61,117 bases of DNA from Balamuthia mandrillaris (lineage: Eukaryota > Discosea > Longamoebia > Balamuthiidae), in NCBI GenBank assembly GCA_031835245.1, contig JAVKOQ010000310.1, positions 1-61,117 on the forward strand. The letters are read 5' to 3'. The position numbers and the translations under genes were made by a program. Of the stretch, positions 1 to 10,429 are shown piece after piece; within the stretch, counting starts at the first letter, position 1, and each line of letters starts with the position of its first letter. The notes under the pieces are model-generated. The model saw nothing but the letters and a program-made list of their open reading frames with translations, did not search any database and had not been told where the DNA came from.

Positions 1-415
1 GGCCTTTCCATCATTCTTTCCTTCTCTTAGCCACTGAGCATGGGCTATTGCTACCTGCTTGTTCAAGGATGTTAACTCTGCTGTCCACCATGGCTTCCTT
101 GCCCTGCTCGTTGTTGCTCCTATCAGTCTCCTTTCTCTATCAAACCATCTCATTGCACAATCCCACAATCCTTTTTTCCACTTGCTCCAAAGATCTTCAA
201 CAGTAGCTGTTCCCTCCCGTGTTTTCTTGACCATGGCCTTCCATTCCTCTCCTTTGAAGAAACGCTTGCACCCATGTTTGTACTCCCTCCACCTCCTCTT
301 GTGATCTTCCTCTGAGTAGGACTTCCACTTCCATCGTTCCATACAAACCCCACCGCAATTATCTGCTGAGTCCTTCAACTCGACTACCAGTGGTCGATGA
401 TCAGTCCAAGCTTGC
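1..415 (-). mobile_element. LINE ORF2 fragment: end of APE endonuclease and linker towards RT
   Basis: The minus strand reads openly from about 403 to the left edge. It begins with TDHRPLVVELKD, which matches the terminal SDHxP motif of the apurinic-like endonuclease of non-LTR retrotransposons. It continues through a Trp- and Lys-rich stretch (EDLWSKWKKGLWDCAMRWFD) to RKPWWTAELTSLNKQVAIAH and QWLREGKN. That last part resembles the linker between endonuclease and reverse transcriptase in LINE ORF2 ('rpWWt.el..l...v..A...W'). An in-frame TGA lies just before the TDH motif, at about 405, so the upstream endonuclease is not continuous here. The reverse transcriptase would lie outside the window. 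The family assignment rests on motif recognition only. Confidence 0.6.
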
Positions 416-854
416 CATCAAGGCACTATATAGATGACAACTATGAGGACAAAGTGGAACCTCTCATCACAGTTCCTATTCTCCTTAATCATCAACATAC
501 TACAGCTTAATAGACTCTGGTGCATCTCTACCCTTCATCTTTCCTGCAATGGTGAAAAGGCACCTCCACCCAGTATTCTGTGAATGCCACCATACTATTA
601 TTTTCCACATTGATGACATGAAAATCACATTAGGCAACAGGTCTACCACTTGTGGTATCCACTATGTAGCATATGTCCACATCAACTATGGCTCCTGTAA
701 GTTACATCACCACTTCTTCATCATGTGACTTCAAGGTGAGCATGAGATCTTATTTAGAAGAGACATTATATCCATGATATACTTCAACACAACCAGCAAG
801 TGCCCATGGCCCTAGCAGTTCCCTTTTAGAAAGCATAATTTACCTGAACACTGA
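416..854. other. No recognisable gene; AT-rich, probably decayed repeat
   Basis: All frames here are short. The segment lies between two oppositely oriented LINE pieces and is probably decayed retrotransposon or unrelated AT-rich filler. I see no RNA gene or clear promoter. Confidence 0.4.
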
Positions 855-1080
855 GCCATTCAGCAGTCTGAGGAGGATAGCAAGTGCCCTGCATGTGATG
901 CTGAGGAAGAAAAAGCAGAACACTTCCTGTTAAGGTGTCCTAATCTTTGGGAAGATTGCTTTAAAATCTGGAGTGTGGACAATGGAAATGAAGAACAAGT
1001 TAGAAAGCTGATTATCTACTACTACTACCTGAACACTGTTGGTAAAATCATCAACACTTATCTCAAGACTCCTCGTGTTG
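855..1080 (+). mobile_element. LINE C-terminal zinc-binding fragment
   Basis: This plus-strand frame contains CPACDAEEEKAEHFLLRCP followed by NLWEDCFKIW. That is the C-x2-C ... E-H-x-L-x-x-C pattern of the zinc-knuckle region after the reverse transcriptase in many non-LTR elements. Downstream residues (about 975-1080) stay in frame and resemble the short C-terminal tail of such proteins. The orientation is opposite to the fragment at the left edge, so the two are separate insertions or were rearranged. It is only about 75 residues long, so it is a relic. Confidence 0.6.
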
Positions 1081-1806
1081 GATCCGTCCCGGACCCTCAG
1101 CTCTCAATGTGTCCTGGACCCTCAGCTCCCTTCTTTTATATCCTTCCATCCTTCCTTTCTCCTCTTTCCCCTTTCTCTTAGTGTACTTTGAAGAAACGTT
1201 GGAGAGTCACTCTTGTTGTCCTTCCTCTACATTAAACAATTGTTGGAAAACTCCAACATAGTAGCTCTTCTTTCTGCCAAGTTCTCCTTCTGCCGTCGAC
1301 CTGAGGAAACCTCTCATCTTCCCCTTCTCCTTTCTTGATGTTTCCTTTTCTCTCTCTTTTCCATTTTATGCTTTGTTCTTTTATGGATCTTTCTTCTAGT
1401 TTAAATACCTCCTCTCCTTGTTTCTTCTTCTTTCCTCTCAGGACAACTTACAACAAAATACTTTACTTGTATTCTTACTTTAGTAAATTAAGTTCGGGTC
1501 TCATACTTACTTTGTCTCCACTATCATTCCCGTTCTTATTTTACAACAATATCAAGCTAATAACACCTATACCAAACTCAAAGAGCAAGAAAGGTCAATC
1601 AAAGCAGACTTTGTCAGATGCAACCAAAACAAGGAATAGAAGAATATAAAGGCTTTGTGCTTAAGTGAAGTTTCTGTTTACATTTAGTTTAGTTTTTTAG
1701 ACTTGTCCAAATATAAATATCACCTAAATGATCAAGACTTTGCTTTCACTATGGAGATTATTTTATCTATTCTTATGTCTACTCTCATGTCTATTACTGG
1801 TTTTTG

Positions 1807-1820
1807 GTTACTATAGTAAC
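1807..1820. promoter_or_regulatory. X-box-like palindrome 1 (GTTACTATAGTAAC)
   Basis: A perfect palindrome fitting the RFX X-box consensus GTNRCY-N(0-3)-RGYAAC. The perfect dyad extends one base on each side (1806-1821). Function is inferred; it could also be part of a repeat. Confidence 0.4.
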
Positions 1821-1860
1821 CACAATCAACCTATTCTCATGTCTTACTGATTGGTTTGAT

Positions 1861-1874
1861 GTAACTATGGTAAC
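1861..1874. promoter_or_regulatory. X-box-like site 2 (GTAACTATGGTAAC)
   Basis: Both half-sites fit the X-box consensus with a 2-bp spacer, 40 bp from site 1. Confidence 0.4.
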
Positions 1875-2337
1875 ACCTTTTTATTTATAATTGCCGTCAA
1901 TCTCTGGAAAATTATTTAGTTTCTTAAATCGATAATAATTGCCTTTGATTACCTCCAAGTCGGCTTCTGTCCACATGATACACTTTTTTCCTTGTTTTCC
2001 TCTATCACAGCTGCATGTTCCATGTAGATATGGGTGACATTTGTGCTGACTGTTATTTAGCCATTGTGCCTCTACTGTGATATGATTTGGATTAATGCAT
2101 CTTGCTGTCATGCATTTACCAGGTAATAACCAATTCCACATAGCCTCGCATAGGTGACTGTGCACCAAGCAATTTTTCTCATCAGGTGATCACATTTGTG
2201 GAATAATCTCTTCGCCTCCTGCCGCACTTGTAAGATGCCCTATAAACAAATTTTTTCACCAAAATATCTTTCTCAAATTTTACTTAAAACACCATTTCTG
2301 AGAGAGAAATGAGTGTTACTCTTATTACTGGTATTGA

Positions 2338-2351
2338 GTAACCATAGTAAC
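2338..2351. promoter_or_regulatory. X-box-like site 3 (GTAACCATAGTAAC)
   Basis: Fits the X-box consensus with the same AT spacer as sites 1 and 2. Confidence 0.4.
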
Positions 2352-2364
2352 TTACTTGGAAATA

Positions 2365-2378
2365 ATTACCATGGTTAC
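2365..2378. promoter_or_regulatory. X-box-like site 4 (ATTACCATGGTTAC), imperfect
   Basis: Read on the minus strand this is GTAACCATGGTAAT, which differs from the X-box consensus only in the last base. It lies 13 bp from site 3. Confidence 0.3.
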
Positions 2379-3010
2379 CGACTTTATTCTTTGTGGAAAC
2401 TTACCATTTTTGGTTTCTTTTGTCTGAGGAGTACCTTCATAAAATTAGACCTGGTAAAGAAAGATGAACGAAGGGAACGAAGGGAAGGAGAGGGAGACAG
2501 TGGCACGAAATAAAAGATGAAAACCACTTCCATAAACAACCATTTGTTTTCACAATCCCTGCAAACGCATCTTTTCCATTGGTTTGTGGTGACTTCATCA
2601 TTGTTTCTACACACGTTATTCTGTGCATCTTTCAAGGGATTCTCCTCCTGAAGCTCTTGCCTTTGATCTCCCACAAACCAAGGCCACTGCCTGTGAAATG
2701 TTCGATTCTGTTGGATCAAGACCTTTACAAATTGATTTTCAGAGACACAAGTGAGCTCATCCTCAACAAGACGCAAATCCAACACGTTTTAGGCGTCTCT
2801 GCACATTTGGAGCTTAAAGGTGGGGTGTATGCTCTGTTAAGTGCACCTATGCATGTGCACCGAAAAAACAACAAAACAACGTTCTTCATTGAGTATAAGG
2901 TATACAACAAACATGATGTTCTTCAGTGGCCGGAGGACTGGGTATGTTTTTTTAATATCTTCTTTATTGCTTCTTGTTTTCCTTCTTCGCCTTCGCCTTC
3001 GCCTTATACG

Positions 3011-3064
3011 GTGGTCCAAAATGAATATGAACTTGGTTCCACGTTCTTATTCATTTTGGACCAC
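3011..3064. repeat. 22-bp inverted repeat (hairpin)
   Basis: The arms 3011-3032 (starting GTGGTCCAAAATGAATA) and 3043-3064 are reverse complements with one mismatch around a 10-base loop. The hairpin lies about 170 bp beyond the stop codon of the minus-strand kinase gene. It could be a 3' end structure, or the ends of a small inverted-repeat element. Confidence 0.7.
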
Positions 3065-3231
3065 AATCAAAATATTGAAAAAAACGGTTGACCCCTCGAT
3101 ATGACCCCTTTTGTTGAAAAATGGATAATTTCGAGTGAGTAACATTTTCTTGAAGATCTCAAATAGATAAACAAAAGCACTAAAATGTGGAAAGTAAAGA
3201 CAAATGTTTAAATAAAAATTTGAAAAAAAAA

Positions 3232-5074
3232 CTATTTTACTTCAATAGGAAATATAGTTGAAATGTCTTTAGCATGTTTGACCACACAGGTTACAATAAG
3301 GCTATAACTGACAGTTTCATTTTCGCCACGGGCACTGGAGGTAAGATCCTTAGGCAAAAGGTATTCTACAGAACCATCATACTTGGCAGAAGGGCCAATA
3401 GTATAAAAGTAGTTCACAGGTTTGCCTACCGTTACAGTTTCTGTTTTTGTCTTTTCCAAGGTTTTGTTTTTACTTTTTCCTTCAATTGACACATAGTTTA
3501 TCCTTTCTAGTTGTACTGTGATCATAGATATTGTTTTGTTTGTTTGGTTATCCACTGCCACTATTATATATAGTTAGAAGTATTTCAAAAGAAAAAACAT
3601 AATAACACATAGCACATAAACAAAAGATACATGCCATTAATGAGTACAGCGTCACCGGGACTGAAAGCACGAACATCTTTTGTGAGCTTCATAGTTATCT
3701 TTTTAGAGCGATAAACCTTCTTGGAAACCTCAACGCTTTCCTTGGTGACATTGCCTTCAGATAAAGTACTTGTGTGGACCACAGGTAAACTCTCTGGTGT
3801 TTGCTCAAATTCAGCTTCCTCTTCAGTCATCCCTTCTTCGCCATGTGGCGCCTGCTGCTCATTTGATTCATCAAGGTTTGTAGTTGTGTCTTTGTCCTTT
3901 CTTGGCTTAGGGCTAAGCTGATGATCCTGCTCCATTCCCTGCCTTGCATCTCTGGTCAATGAGGCAGAGGGCGATGAAGAGGAAGGGGAATAGGATCCAT
4001 CTTCATTCTCTGTTGCCTTTCTGGGTGATTTGGCTCTGGAGGCTTTGCTCACACCAGGTAATTTTGCTGATACTAGCCAAGATCTACGATGTTCCTTCTT
4101 CGCCTCCTTTTTAGCGTCTCCTTGCAGATCAGTGCCCGAAGTGGATGCTGGAATGGAAGGGGAGGGTTGGCTCTTGCGTGGTTTTCCTTTGCTGTCCCGT
4201 CGCCCTGCTGATTCCTTCTTCGGTTTCTTTTTTGCTAAAACCAAGGGTTTTAGCTTGCCACTGCTTGTAACCTCCATTTCGCCCATTACTTCTTCCTCTT
4301 CTCCTTTTTCTGTTGTATGTTCACTAGCGCTAGAAATGGTAGGAGACTTCGGTGAGCGCGAAGTCGGGCTTTTTACCTCTTTCTTTTTCTTTTTTCGGCT
4401 TGATTTTTTTCTTTCCTCCTTTTTCTTATCTTCTTCATCATTACTGGGTATGACTATGGCAGAAGAGGCGGTGCCAACATCGTCCTTGCACTCCTCCACA
4501 ATCTCTTTCAGCTTTTCAAGAACTTCAGCAAAACTCGGCCGGTCCTTGCTAAAGTATTTGCAGCAATGATTGGCCAAATCTGAAAACTTGGGCGGGCCTT
4601 CCATCATCAAAAGCAGGTTAGCAATTGCAACATGGACCTTGAGATGTCAAGAGAAAAAGAACTATACATACAGTCCGGCGGAATGATAGCAGCAATATCA
4701 TCCTCTTTGAAATCAAAACACGTTTGTGGACCTCGCTTTGGAGGCTTTGTTCGTGATATGAGTTCTAGAATAGAAAGGCAGCGGTGAGGCTGGGGCTTAA
4801 ACTTAGTAATTGAGTAACAGGTACACACCATATAGCACAACACCAAACCCATAAACGTCACATTTGTTATCATAGTCTTCTCCCAAAATAACCTCTGGTG
4901 CCATCCAATCTGATTTTACAAACAATTAAGGGCAAAAATTATACCTCATTACGCAAGTAACTGGAAGGAGCAACATACCATCGGTTCCCGCCTTGTGGAG
5001 AAACGCATAATTCAAAACATGTTAAAGCATGGTAGTAGTTAAGCTAGTGTACCACGTGTATATAGAGGAGAAAA

Positions 5075-5106
<32 letters not shown>

Positions 5107-5108
5107 AA

Positions 5109-5146
<38 letters not shown>

Positions 5147-5627
5147 GAAGTAAGGCAATAACAAGTAAGAAAATACCATGGTCATAAGCTTCGTGTTGGT
5201 GCCCCTGGCCTCTAAGTTTTTCTCCCGCACTTTCCGGGCAAAGCCAAAGTCAGCCAACTTGACCCGCCCATTTTCTGTCAATAGTAAGTTTTCAGCTTTC
5301 AAGTCCCTGAATGGGCGACGGATATTAGGAAAGGGATCTTGTATAATGACTCAACATAAGCACCACAAAAAGTTCTAATGGCTATAAACCTGTGTATCAG
5401 CTTCTTGTTGTGGAGATAATTCATGGCCATGGCAACATCCCGTGCTATCTCTAACCTCCGCTTCCACGAAATGGCAATGCTCTTATCCGTCATAAGACTG
5501 CTGAGGTCTCCGCCCGGCAGCCATTCAGTAATGATATACACTTCCTCGTTTTCTGTCTTCGACACTCCCATAAAGTTGACCACATGGGGATGCCTAATGC
5601 CCCTGTACCATGATTGATTCTTAATTG

Positions 5628-5670
<43 letters not shown>

Positions 5671-6008
5671 TCTTGAAACAAAACTACGTACTTGAGAATA
5701 TTGATTTCACGTTCAACATATTTTTTAGTTTCCTCTTCATCAGCGGATTTGAGGATTTGCTTAATAGCTACCTCCGTGCCAAACAGCTCCCCTCTGTACA
5801 CCTTCCCGAAGGCCCCTTTGCCCACTTGTTCTCCAATTTTGAGGTCAGCAAAGTCGATGCTCCACTCATCGCTTTCCATAATACCGTCGTCTGCCACACC
5901 TGCCATGCTGAGAACTGTAGGATCAAGCCCGCTCGCTCTTCTTGCGGGTTTGTTTGTCCGTTTTCGTTCGGGGGATAAGTGGGTTCGGGGACTTCTGGTG
6001 CCTCTCAA
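3232..6008 (-). CDS. TKL-type protein kinase with C-terminal arrestin-like domain
   Basis: A multi-exon gene. After a basic, Pro/Arg-rich N-terminus (start MRGTRSP at 6008) a complete kinase domain follows. It has the glycine loop GKGAFGKVYRG, the lysine in EVAIKQIL, HRDLKAENLLL (split by the intron at about 5310-5390), DFGFAR, and WMAPEV after a tiny exon near 4981-4994. The C-lobe continues through DVYGFGVVLYG, a proline-rich PPDCPPKF joint across the intron at about 4592-4663, and KDRPSFAEVLEKLKEI, which is typical of tyrosine-kinase-like Ser/Thr kinases. Next comes a Lys/Ser/Glu-rich linker of about 200 residues. A final domain then reads VRAFSPGDAVLING, then, across an intron at about 3562-3636, VDNQTNKTISMITVQLERI and ending DISTIFPIEVK. 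This resembles the C-terminal arrestin fold, whose family pattern is 'pGe...v...vdN.t.k.i..i.v.L'. Several introns contain (CT)n in the sense strand. Kinase call firm; arrestin call from pattern only. Confidence 0.85.
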
Positions 6009-6516
6009 CCCAACCTTCTCAACTCCTTGTTAAACTAACCCGAACGAGGAGCTCTCCTTTCCTTCAATGAAAAATAGGGGGCGGGGGGTTTATTTTTGCC
6101 AGGGGCTGAGTGACCCCCCAACCACCACAGTGTGGTGCCGTTTGCTTCCCTCCCCCTTCCTTCCCTCTGCTTTGCTTTCCTATCCATGCACGGCCCCAAC
6201 CCCCCCAACAACGTTGCTGAGGAGAAGCGGGAAACACCGCTACAGACTGCCTCCCCATGTGAAGGTTTGTTTAAAGGAGGGATGACTTCCTAGTGGTCCA
6301 CCACTCACTGCTGATAAACCCCAGAAGAGAGCCCCGTTGCCACTAAACCTAGAAAGCCCACCCAAGCCATGCCCCTACAACGCCTCACCGTTACGCAAAG
6401 CGGCATTCGAGATGTAGAAACTTGTTTGTAGGAGCGTCTGTCTTTCCGCACGCACACCCTCACCTACCTTCTCTCTTCTCTGCTACTCTCTTTGGTTCCA
6501 CCTCCAAGGTATAAAA
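6009..6516. promoter_or_regulatory. Divergent intergenic region between kinase and ParB-like gene
   Basis: About 500 bp separate two divergently transcribed genes, so both promoters should lie here. It contains G/C homopolymer runs (6075-6090, 6200-6210) but no clear TATA motif or RNA gene that I can identify. Confidence 0.4.
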
Positions 6517-7155
6517 ATGGCGGAGTTCGTTGCAGGAGGAGGGAGCTTTTCGTTCGACAACATGAAACGCCACTCTGCCCAAGTGTTCCACCAACAGGCC
6601 AGAGACAAAGAAATACGCAAGAGTAGACCCGCTCAACCAAAGCTCGTTCTACTCGCATGCTTACCTGATGTTTGTGCACCCCTTTCTGCCCTCCTCATCT
6701 CCATCTCTCACCGCTATGCTCAGGGCCAGGTATACGTGTGGGATGGGCACCACCGAGTAGCAGCTATCTATTTAGGAAGGAGGGAAGAGCTGTTACAAGA
6801 GGAATACTACCTCTTTGACTGCAACTATACGTTCGTGAACAGCCCTCACTTGGCTCAATGGTACCTCACACCGCACGACCCGCGCACCGAAATACGCGTG
6901 GCTGAGTTTGGCAGTTACAAAAAGACAATAGCAAAGCTGCTGAAAGGGAAAAACGACAAGGCCGCTATCGCTGATATCATATCCTCTCACAAACACATGT
7001 ATGCCGAACCAAGGACCATCTCCACCATCGCAGAACTAGTGGATAAGATGGGGTTAAAGCGGGTGAAAACAGCAGCAGAAGGTGCAATGTCCTGTCGTGA
7101 TGATGATGATGATGATGATGATGGCATCATATCTATGGCCCAAACAAACAAATAA
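6517..7155 (+). CDS. ParB/sulfiredoxin-fold domain protein (DGHHR motif)
   Basis: The reading frame starts MAEFVAGGGSF and contains QVYVWDGHHRVAA. This is the core of ParB/Srx-like folds, where the family pattern is 'dGhHRv.A' and the Arg binds phosphate. The stretch 6646-6720 has weak coding character and may be an intron (donor within GCTC|GTTC, acceptor CTCAG|GGCCAG). Removing it joins KL to GQVYVWDGHHR in frame. The C-terminus carries eight Asp codons in a row from a GAT repeat (about 7099-7122). In bacteria this fold serves partition proteins and nucleases; eukaryotic members are mostly uncharacterised, so no specific role is claimed. About 180-212 residues. Confidence 0.6.
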   Translation: MAEFVAGGGSFSFDNMKRHSAQVFHQQARDKEIRKSRPAQPKLVLLACLPDVCAPLSALLISISHRYAQGQVYVWDGHHRVAAIYLGRREELLQEEYYLFDCNYTFVNSPHLAQWYLTPHDPRTEIRVAEFGSYKKTIAKLLKGKNDKAAIADIISSHKHMYAEPRTISTIAELVDKMGLKRVKTAAEGAMSCRDDDDDDDDGIISMAQTNK

Positions 7156-7429
7156 ATAAATATGCCGTTGATAGAGAGGTAGAGAGAGAGAGGAGCTATG
7201 ATGCAGTGAATGAGTGATCGCTGACCAATTTTGGGGAAACGCAGTGATCGCCCAAACAACAACAACAACAAAAGAAGAAGAAAAAGGTGGCAGACAGAAG
7301 AAGAGGCAGGCTGGCAGGCAGGTGTGCCAGCACCAGAGGAGGTTATGTGAACCAAAGCCAAACTTCTGGGCTGGAGGAAACGAAACGGGGTCGAGAGCAG
7401 AAAGAGAAGGTGGCACAAAGCGAAAGGCC

Positions 7430-10078
7430 ATGGCAGCTCCCAGCACTAGGAGTTTGGTTGGTCAGGTGGAGGAGGACCTGAGAAATGACAATTCCAGCAG
7501 CGGAGCAGATAAAGAAGAGAGCAGTAGCGATGGAGCTACAGAGGAACTCCCTTCCAGGAGAATACGACACAAGGAGACCCCTTCTTCCATATCCCACAAC
7601 AAGCAAAGCGGCTATCTGGCTATGTCAATTAGCAACCAACAAGGGGCATTACCGAACTCCTCCACAAAACAAAAAGAGGTTACGCAGCACCAACCCTTCG
7701 ATGAAGCAGCCAACGACAGCAACGCCGTCCTTGGAAATCGGCCCTTCTTCAACCCCACCAGCAAGGAAGAGCGAAACAATAAAGGCTCTCTAAAGGGCCT
7801 TATGGAGCGATTTGCACGGTTGAAGAAAAGAACAGCGGAAAGTCTTCCCTCTTCGACGCCTCTGCCACAAAGACATGATGCCACCAACGTGAGTAGTTCA
7901 TCCCCTCGTTACCCAACCACCAAGTTGACCAATCTCCAACTGCAAAGACTCAAGGAAGCACGTGCTCGCTTGACAGGCACTCAACCTGGTCCTTCGTCTT
8001 TTTCATCTTCTTCGTCGTCTACTCACTCTCTTTCTCCTGCTTCGTTATCATCCTTTTCTTCGTCCTCTGTGGGGCCACCTTCGCTTGCTTTGGTGTTTGG
8101 GGCTTCCAACCAGGGGCCAGCAATGGGCATCAAACGAGCAGCTTCCTATAACTCATCCCTTCACTACGAGAAGAAGCAAGAACGGAAGAGACAAAAGAAT
8201 CGAAGGCGCGTGGCGGCTCCTTTCAATCGCAGTTTCAGCGCTGATCTCATCCGGGAGCAAGGCCGAAAGTACGGTTGGCAGGAGGATATGCACGGGGAGG
8301 AACAACGCAAACGACAACATCAACGGCAACAACGCAAACAACGACACAGCCAACTTAAGCACCAACAAGCAATCAACAGTATTGCAGGAAGCATCCCCAA
8401 GAATGGTGGCAAGAAGATGAGCATTAGCCATGATGTCATCACGGGCCGTCGTACACTTACTGATTTGCAACGACAGCGGCTTGTGGAAGCTAAACAAAAA
8501 CTAGGAGGGATCACAAAGATTGAGTCTCGTGGCGTTGCTCCTACCATTCACGCTACATCTGGAGAAGACGTTGAAACAACTCTTCGACGACATCACCTGA
8601 GGAGCAAGCACCAACATCGACGATACTCGGACCCACCCCCACAAGACAGTCACACAACTAGTACCAGCCCTACAAGCCTTTTTACCCACATGACGGTGCT
8701 GCGGAAAGAAGAATTCGAAGGGAAAAGTAACGGCAAGGTGTTATCCAGGCTGTTGCTACGAAAGCGGAAGAAAGAAAAACGAGAAGATGAGCTGAAAACA
8801 TCAGACCTTAAAGTTGATGGGTGTGACCTGCAGAGAAAAGAAGAGGGAGAAGGCACCGCGAAAGAGAAGCGCACAGACAGTGCCAAGAAGAACAGGAACC
8901 CTACCAACTTGGACATCACAAAAAAGAGAGACGAAGAAGAGCGTACTTCACCAGGTACTGCATATCGCGGTGCTACTTCTAGAACACGAAAGAGAATTTC
9001 CATCAATGGACTCTCTCCTGAAGAACTAGCTCGCCTTGGCAAAGCTAAGGAAAGGTGGTCAACACAAAGTGGTAACCACAAAGAAGAGGCAAAGAGGCTT
9101 AAACCGAAATCCGGTACACAAATCCACATTCCGGACAATAGAGGATCACCCAGGCTAACAGCAGTAGAAAGTGTGAACGAGCATTACCAGCAAAGCACTA
9201 AGGCAGGAAATAGAAGCACCACCGTTATGAGCAACAAAAAACACGTCCAAGCAAGGGAGGAAGCCTACATTCCTAGGAGGAGAGTCTATGGCGGTAGTGG
9301 CGTCTATGGCTCCATCAGCACGCATAAGAGAAAAAAGTTGGAAAAACACAGGGATGAACAAAGCTGTAGCAACATACCTACCAGCAGTGGTAGAGCCCTC
9401 TCGAACGTGGAAATCATCAATCTCATCGAGGCCAGAAACAAGTGGTTAGGAGAGTTAGGAAAGAAGGTCCCATCTTCCTTTACCTCTCCTTATCCTCCAA
9501 CTTCCTCTTATGCCATCAAAAACGACGAGCTCCGAAAACTTTTTGAGGAAAGAACGCAAGCCAGGAAGCAACGCGAATCAACAAAAGAGGAAAGAAATGG
9601 TTATGTCTCTGGGTCAGACATGTTGGAGGAGCCTGACCCTCCTTCTCTCAGCAGTGAACCAGACGATACTGATGATGAATCAACAGCAGAAGAAAATGAA
9701 GACGACGAAATAGAAGAAAAAAAACACGAGGAGATAGAAAAAACGCAAGCAGGAAGAAGAGTTAGGGGCAGAGGAAGAGATATAGAACAAGAACCAGCGA
9801 AGCCCAGACATCCGACACAAAGCACGTTGAAATGGGAAATTGTTGACCAAGTTGTGCTGCCTCACAATGTACGGACACACATGAGAACATCACAACAACC
9901 AGGGGAGCTGTGTCTGGCCAGAGATCCCGAGATCAGTTTTCTCGAAATGCTGCTAGCCATACCCCATCAACTACTTAGTCCTACCGTTTCTACTATCGTC
10001 ATCACAGCCCTGCTGGGGATAATCGTACTTCTTGTGCTTGTCATTGTACAGGAGCGCAGAAGAATAAATGGAGAGTGA
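7430..10078 (+). CDS. Tail-anchored low-complexity protein with four repeats of an L-x5-RL-x-EA motif
   Basis: An intronless frame of about 882 residues if started at the ATG of MAAPSTRSLVGQ; the frame stays open 216 bp upstream to 7214, but that part is low-complexity. It is highly charged (K/R/E/S-rich). Four short related segments are spaced along it: LTNLQLQRLKEARARLTG (about residue 166), LTDLQRQRLVEAKQKLGG (about 343), LSPEELARLGKAKERWST (about 528) and LSNVEIINLIEARNKWLG (about 656). The last 40 residues hold one hydrophobic segment, VSTIVITALLGIIVLLVLVI, ending QERRRINGE. This predicts a single C-terminal membrane anchor with the bulk of the chain in the cytosol. No family recognised. 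The repeats could be short amphipathic binding helices, possibly for a cytoskeletal partner; that is a guess. Confidence 0.7.
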   Translation: MAAPSTRSLVGQVEEDLRNDNSSSGADKEESSSDGATEELPSRRIRHKETPSSISHNKQSGYLAMSISNQQGALPNSSTKQKEVTQHQPFDEAANDSNAVLGNRPFFNPTSKEERNNKGSLKGLMERFARLKKRTAESLPSSTPLPQRHDATNVSSSSPRYPTTKLTNLQLQRLKEARARLTGTQPGPSSFSSSSSSTHSLSPASLSSFSSSSVGPPSLALVFGASNQGPAMGIKRAASYNSSLHYEKKQERKRQKNRRRVAAPFNRSFSADLIREQGRKYGWQEDMHGEEQRKRQHQRQQRKQRHSQLKHQQAINSIAGSIPKNGGKKMSISHDVITGRRTLTDLQRQRLVEAKQKLGGITKIESRGVAPTIHATSGEDVETTLRRHHLRSKHQHRRYSDPPPQDSHTTSTSPTSLFTHMTVLRKEEFEGKSNGKVLSRLLLRKRKKEKREDELKTSDLKVDGCDLQRKEEGEGTAKEKRTDSAKKNRNPTNLDITKKRDEEERTSPGTAYRGATSRTRKRISINGLSPEELARLGKAKERWSTQSGNHKEEAKRLKPKSGTQIHIPDNRGSPRLTAVESVNEHYQQSTKAGNRSTTVMSNKKHVQAREEAYIPRRRVYGGSGVYGSISTHKRKKLEKHRDEQSCSNIPTSSGRALSNVEIINLIEARNKWLGELGKKVPSSFTSPYPPTSSYAIKNDELRKLFEERTQARKQRESTKEERNGYVSGSDMLEEPDPPSLSSEPDDTDDESTAEENEDDEIEEKKHEEIEKTQAGRRVRGRGRDIEQEPAKPRHPTQSTLKWEIVDQVVLPHNVRTHMRTSQQPGELCLARDPEISFLEMLLAIPHQLLSPTVSTIVITALLGIIVLLVLVIVQERRRINGE

Positions 10079-10285
10079 GAATGATTTTGCACGCCTGCAC
10101 AAATTCTGCATCCACCAGGTTATTGAGGTGGAAGGGAGTAGGTCCCAATGCAGAGTCCATGAAGGACCCTGCTCGCAAAGAGAAGAAGTGCGTACGACGA
10201 CATTATGTTTTTTCAAACAAAAAAATAGTTCAGCCTACGGAGGACACATTGCGAAAACAAACTCCTTTTGCCACAACATCAAGTT

Positions 10286-10358
10286 GCCCGCATAGCTCAG
10301 TTGGAAGAGCATTAGCCTTCTAAGCTAAGGGTCGCAGGTTCGAGCCCTGCTGTGGGCG
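10286..10358 (+). tRNA. tRNA-Arg (UCU)
   Basis: A complete cloverleaf: acceptor stem GCCCGCA/TGTGGGC with discriminator G, D-stem GCTC/GAGC, anticodon stem TTAGC/GCTAA with loop CTTCTAA (anticodon TCT, reading AGA), and T-arm GCAGG-TTCGAGC-CCTGC. There is no intron. A short T-run (10364-10368) follows as a Pol III terminator. The mature sequence is identical to the copy at 29488-29560. Confidence 0.95.
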
Positions 10359-10429
10359 ATAACTTTTTGCAATACCTTGTCGTGTCTTTCCTATTCCATC
10401 TCGGAAAAATACGTTTTGCGGGTGCCCTG

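Larger units (their letters stand above)
1081..3231. other. AT-rich intergenic/repeat region without a firm gene
   Basis: No family could be recognised. The best open stretches are a Cys/Trp-containing minus-strand frame (1881-2168) and a plus-strand frame (2579-2940, containing FRDTSELILNKTQIQHVLG). Both look more protein-like than chance but have no known motif; they may be exons of a decayed transposon. The segment also carries four X-box-like palindromes (1807-2378) and a 22-bp hairpin (3011-3064), listed separately. Confidence 0.4.

Noticed and set aside
1881-3091. Possible transposon-derived exons (Cys/Trp-rich frame and the 2579 frame)
   Set aside because: No recognisable domain and no consistent exon joining, so not called as genes.
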